This document shows positions 63,628 through 64,000 of a stretch of DNA of 64,000 bases, in pieces. Under the pieces are notes generated by a model. It did not search any database, was not told where the DNA came from, and saw only the letters and a list, made by a program, of their open reading frames with translations. This DNA comes from Tritrichomonas musculus (lineage: Eukaryota; Parabasalia; Tritrichomonadida; Tritrichomonadidae), in assembly GCA_039105265.1 (NCBI GenBank), contig JAPFFF010000005.1:3891501-3955500 (forward strand), written 5' to 3'. Position 1 is the stretch's first letter, and each line of letters starts with the position of its first letter. A program made the position numbers and the translations under genes.

Positions 63628-63870
63628 ATGAGCAAGTGGGGGACAATCATTGTTGAAGGAATTGATGATAAAGGACCTCTTTATTATCCTCTCGATGACA
63701 AAGAAAAAAACGTTATCAAGTTTCCAAAGAAAAAAAAGCGAGTAAACTTGTATAAAAACTATTATGAACATCAAGAGAAAGAAGAAGAGAAAGAAGAACT
63801 TCTAGATGTAGGTGTTCAAACTGAAAAAACTGAACTACCTCATATAGACGAACTACTTAGTAAAATTTAA
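63628..63870 (+). CDS. Maverick small protein with TQT-type motif
   Basis: 80 residues (MSKWGTIIVEGIDDKGPLYY). It has a basic KFPKKKKRVNLYK stretch that could act as a nuclear-localisation signal, then an acidic helix. Residues 60-66 (DVGVQTE) resemble LC8-binding sites. No family is recognised. It is divergent from the HNH gene. Confidence 0.45.
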   Translation: MSKWGTIIVEGIDDKGPLYYPLDDKEKNVIKFPKKKKRVNLYKNYYEHQEKEEEKEELLDVGVQTEKTELPHIDELLSKI

Positions 63871-63910
63871 CTTCTTTTATTTTATTGTTATTTTTTTATT
63901 TTTGTCTTAA

Positions 63911-64000
63911 ATGAATAGCGCTATTAACGGACTGAATAATGACGCAGAAGCTTTATATGCAAGATTTAAAGTTATTAAAGACAAGATATTTGGAAAATGT
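63911..64000 (+). CDS. Maverick reading frame cut by window edge
   Basis: Begins MNSAINGLNNDAEALYARFK after a TTTTTTATTTTTGTC leader and continues to the edge (30 codons seen). Helical in style. Product unknown. Confidence 0.35.
   Translation, partial: MNSAINGLNNDAEALYARFKVIKDKIFGKC

Larger units (their letters stand above)
47011..64000. mobile_element. Maverick/Polinton DNA, right part (full core gene set)
   Basis: Borders: the left end is blurred (46.8-47.4 kb) and the right end is outside the window. Parts: protein-primed polymerase B, major capsid, penton-like, pVI-like, packaging ATPase, RVE integrase, adenain-like protease, HNH nuclease and about a dozen small proteins. Every core gene has an open frame, so what is visible looks whole and young. 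It is more AT-rich than the DNA to its left. Genes are separated by a few bases or overlap. No terminal inverted repeat is visible in the window. Confidence 0.8.

Noticed and set aside
1-64000. Bacterial origin or contamination
   Set aside because: Eukaryotic gene families (BTB, TKL kinases, XRN, TMEM43-like) and Mavericks are present, with no operons or ribosome-binding sites.

Overview
The window is AT-rich protist nuclear DNA. The gene content points to a parabasalid flagellate of the trichomonad group, most likely Tritrichomonas or a close relative. The reasons are BspA-like leucine-rich (LRR_5) surface and intracellular proteins, DUF3447/ankyrin proteins, lineage-expanded TKL-type kinases (one fused to LRR_5, one to Sel1 repeats), a BTB protein, mostly intronless genes, initiator-like TCAYW motifs just upstream of some start codons, and Maverick/Polinton elements. 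Species assignment is inference; no rRNA or tRNA gene was recognised.

Layout. 1-35 kb is host DNA: the 5' end of a secreted BspA-like gene, a BTB/TM protein, a TMEM43-like membrane protein, a myristoylatable kinase-LRR fusion, a kinase bracketed by inverted repeats with a broken kinase copy beside it, a divergent XRN-type 5'-3' exoribonuclease with RGG tail, two DUF3447-ankyrin/LRR_5 genes, a kinase-Sel1 gene with 12 almost identical repeats, and a badly interrupted ankyrin gene. The spacers hold several small non-coding DNA elements. The best defined is a 1.1-kb MULE-like element with 9-bp target duplications (31645-32762). Others are foldback or MITE-like sequences near 7.3, 16.1, 20.8 and 25.5 kb, and a terminal-inverted-repeat element carrying a 42-codon repeat array (29.7-31.1 kb).

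35.1-64 kb is densely packed Maverick/Polinton DNA that runs off the right edge. The left part (about 35.1-47 kb, less AT-rich) carries a capsid protein, a packaging ATPase, a pVI/pX-like protein and a very large modular fibre, but no polymerase, integrase or protease was seen. The right part (about 47 kb to the edge, more AT-rich) has the full core set: protein-primed DNA polymerase B, double-jelly-roll capsid protein, penton-like protein, pVI-like protein, FtsK/HerA-type ATPase, RVE integrase, adenain/Ulp1-like protease and an HNH nuclease. No host DNA or obvious terminal repeat separates the two. They may be two elements fused, one nested in another, or one unusually large chimera. Most reading frames are open, so insertion looks recent. 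A fibre-tip-like fragment at 7.5 kb suggests an older Maverick relic.

The most unusual observations are the double capsid module, a recurring dynein-light-chain (LC8)-type TQT motif in four separate proteins of the right-hand Maverick, a fibre gene with a compositionally different module, and an ankyrin gene whose repeat units are separated by AT-rich spacers lacking GT-AG borders.
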